A stretch of DNA of 64,000 nt from Viscum album (taxonomy: Eukaryota; Streptophyta; Magnoliopsida; Santalales; Viscaceae): contig OY728132.1 of the NCBI GenBank assembly GCA_963277665.1, positions 273,546,898-273,610,897 of the forward strand, written 5' to 3'. The notes under the pieces were generated by a model. The model ran no database searches and had not been told where the DNA came from. It saw nothing but the letters and a program-made list of their open reading frames with translations. Made by a program: the position numbers and the translations under genes. Positions 62,581-64,000 of the stretch are shown here, piece after piece. The stretch's first letter is position 1. Each line of letters starts with the position of its first letter.

Positions 62581-64000
62581 TTTAAGAACTCAGTTTATGG
62601 TATTAATGATTTTGGAATATTCTTTATGTTATTCCAAAGTAGGGAATTCAGACGGTGTACAATTATGAGGCCCGGTGTGCCCGTAATTGCTTTTATAAAA
62701 ATGTTAATTGTTTTTATATTAAACATGTGTGGTTAACTAAAGAAAATGTGATATCTCTTATACGGTTGATCGGATATCAAATCTGAGACCACATTTGGGT
62801 CCGGAATGAGGTTTTTACCTTAGGTGTGACATAAAATAGGCCGACGCTGGACGTTAAGTCCCCTCACTGATTAGCGGTGTCATAAATGGATAAATTGATT
62901 TTAATTATTCATTTAATATCTCAAACCTGAGTAACTCCTAAACGGTTAATCGAATGGGAAAACAGAGAGCATCGTTGAGTTCGGAGTGTGCCGTTTACCC
63001 TAGGAGGGGTGTAAATGTTGTGGGCGCGGGCTTGTTGTGAGAGATGTCACCAAGGGGAAAAGTGGTCATTTCGAAATGTACACTTAATGATTATTTTTAT
63101 CACAGGCATTAATTTTCTATAACATTCGAATGAAGTATCAGAAGTGAAATCTAAGACTCCCATTGAGTTCGAAATGAGGTTTTTTTTCCGAGGTGAGAGG
63201 TAAAATATGCGGGCGCGGAGGTTTCAGAATATGTTCACTTTGGGAGAGTTTTAGTGAATTTCTCTAAAATCACTAAGTGTTGGAAGGGTGAAACCATTTA
63301 TTCTCTCCCCCTCTCACTCTTATGATCTCTCCATCTCTCTCTAGCCATTATTCATCTTTCTTCACCGGATCAAGGAGCTATCTTTGCAGAAACATCGGCA
63401 GTTCGAAGGTGGAGCCTCACGGACGCAACACCTACGACGCGCATCGAAATCGATGTAGGGTTCTTGTGAATTTTTTTGCACCATCGTCAATTTCTGGAGT
63501 TTTCATCAATTTTAATCATTTTAAATTATATAATTTTTGAATTTGGGGTGATGTACGAATGAACACGACCATTACTTGAGCCCCGTCCCATCTTCCATTC
63601 ATAGGGATTCTCCATCCACATTTCGGATCTTTCAATTCTCAACGGATCGACGTGTAAGCGGCGACGCAGTGAAGGAATCGACTGGAGGGCCTGAATTACG
63701 GCCTTGTAATCGAAATCGGACCACCTATGAAGTCTCGGTAGTCTGCGAAAGAGACCACTGGAGTGGGCCGGAAGGAGCGACTGGCGGCTGCGCGTGGCAG
63801 CCGCGGGATGTCGAGTGGGAAAGGGGGTGCGAGCTCATGCAGAGAAGGCCAGAGTGGGGTCTTTCCGGTTCATGTGTCTCGTGGAGCCGGAATGAAGGAG
63901 AAGTGGGTGAATCCCAGAGGTTGTGTGGTGTGAGTATCCATTTTCCAGAGGTGGCAGCAGGAGGAGGCACCGAGGGGGATCGAGTTAGAGTTTCAATGGC
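62581..64000 (+). mobile_element. LTR G: 3' LTR of element F/G, cut by the window end
   Basis: Starts TTTAAGAACTCAG (TGTAAGAACCC in F) and aligns with LTR F over its first 1.4 kb, including the three 180-bp units, CT-rich tract, GGAGCCTCACGGACGCA leader and CGGAATGAAGGAG region. About 80% identical by eye. Runs off the right edge, so the minisatellite and target duplication cannot be examined. Confidence 0.9.

Noticed and set aside
1..64000. CRISPR arrays, bacterial operons, ribosome binding sites
   Set aside because: Repeats have no direct-repeat/spacer structure, and all gene remnants are of plant LTR retrotransposons.

Overview
The window looks like a piece of intergenic nuclear heterochromatin from a flowering plant. 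The + strand is very AT-rich up to about 52.4 kb and clearly richer in GC from there to the end. Almost every recognisable piece is Ty3/gypsy LTR retrotransposon: TG...CA ends, primer binding sites complementary to the 3' end of plant initiator-Met tRNA (TGGTATCAGAG), purine tracts beside the LTRs, Gag zinc knuckles and Ty3/gypsy RT/RNase H/integrase motifs. I see no host protein gene, rRNA gene, true tRNA gene or CRISPR array. The species cannot be named from the sequence.

Layout. 1-3.3 kb: a decayed minus-strand element (gag start, PBS, truncated LTR, here called Z). 3.3-31.8 kb: a chain of five decayed plus-strand LTRs (A, B, E, C, D) separated by a gag remnant, a whole pol remnant, an integrase remnant and an unreadable internal region. 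31.8-35.3 kb and 46.4-51.4 kb: the two sides of a target locus with no recognisable genes. 35,324-46,414: the best preserved object, a young minus-strand element with two 4,199-bp LTRs (about 30 differences by eye), a GTTAG target-site duplication, PBS, polypurine tract and one intact 371-codon gag, but no pol. This is the architecture of non-autonomous TR-GAG elements, which depend on another element's reverse transcriptase and integrase. 51.4-55.6 kb: a decayed element H with an integrase remnant. 55,574-64,000+: another gag-bearing, pol-poor element (LTRs F and G) that appears to have inserted into the 3' LTR of H.

The observations most worth following up belong to the family of the young element. 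(1) About 130 bp between gag and the polypurine tract, antisense to gag, has tRNA-like A and B boxes, a T-arm and a T-run, and aligns with the same site in the much older A/B element. (2) Each LTR carries three hairpins, 186-204 bp apart in the young element, with a shared core around GTACGTAC and stems that differ between copies but mostly keep pairing; equivalent modules can be followed into old LTRs A, B, D and weakly C. (3) The three hairpins lie inside a predicted intron in the LTR leader. The F/G family independently has three promoter-proximal units at about 180-bp spacing, and F has a ten-copy 50/51-bp minisatellite.
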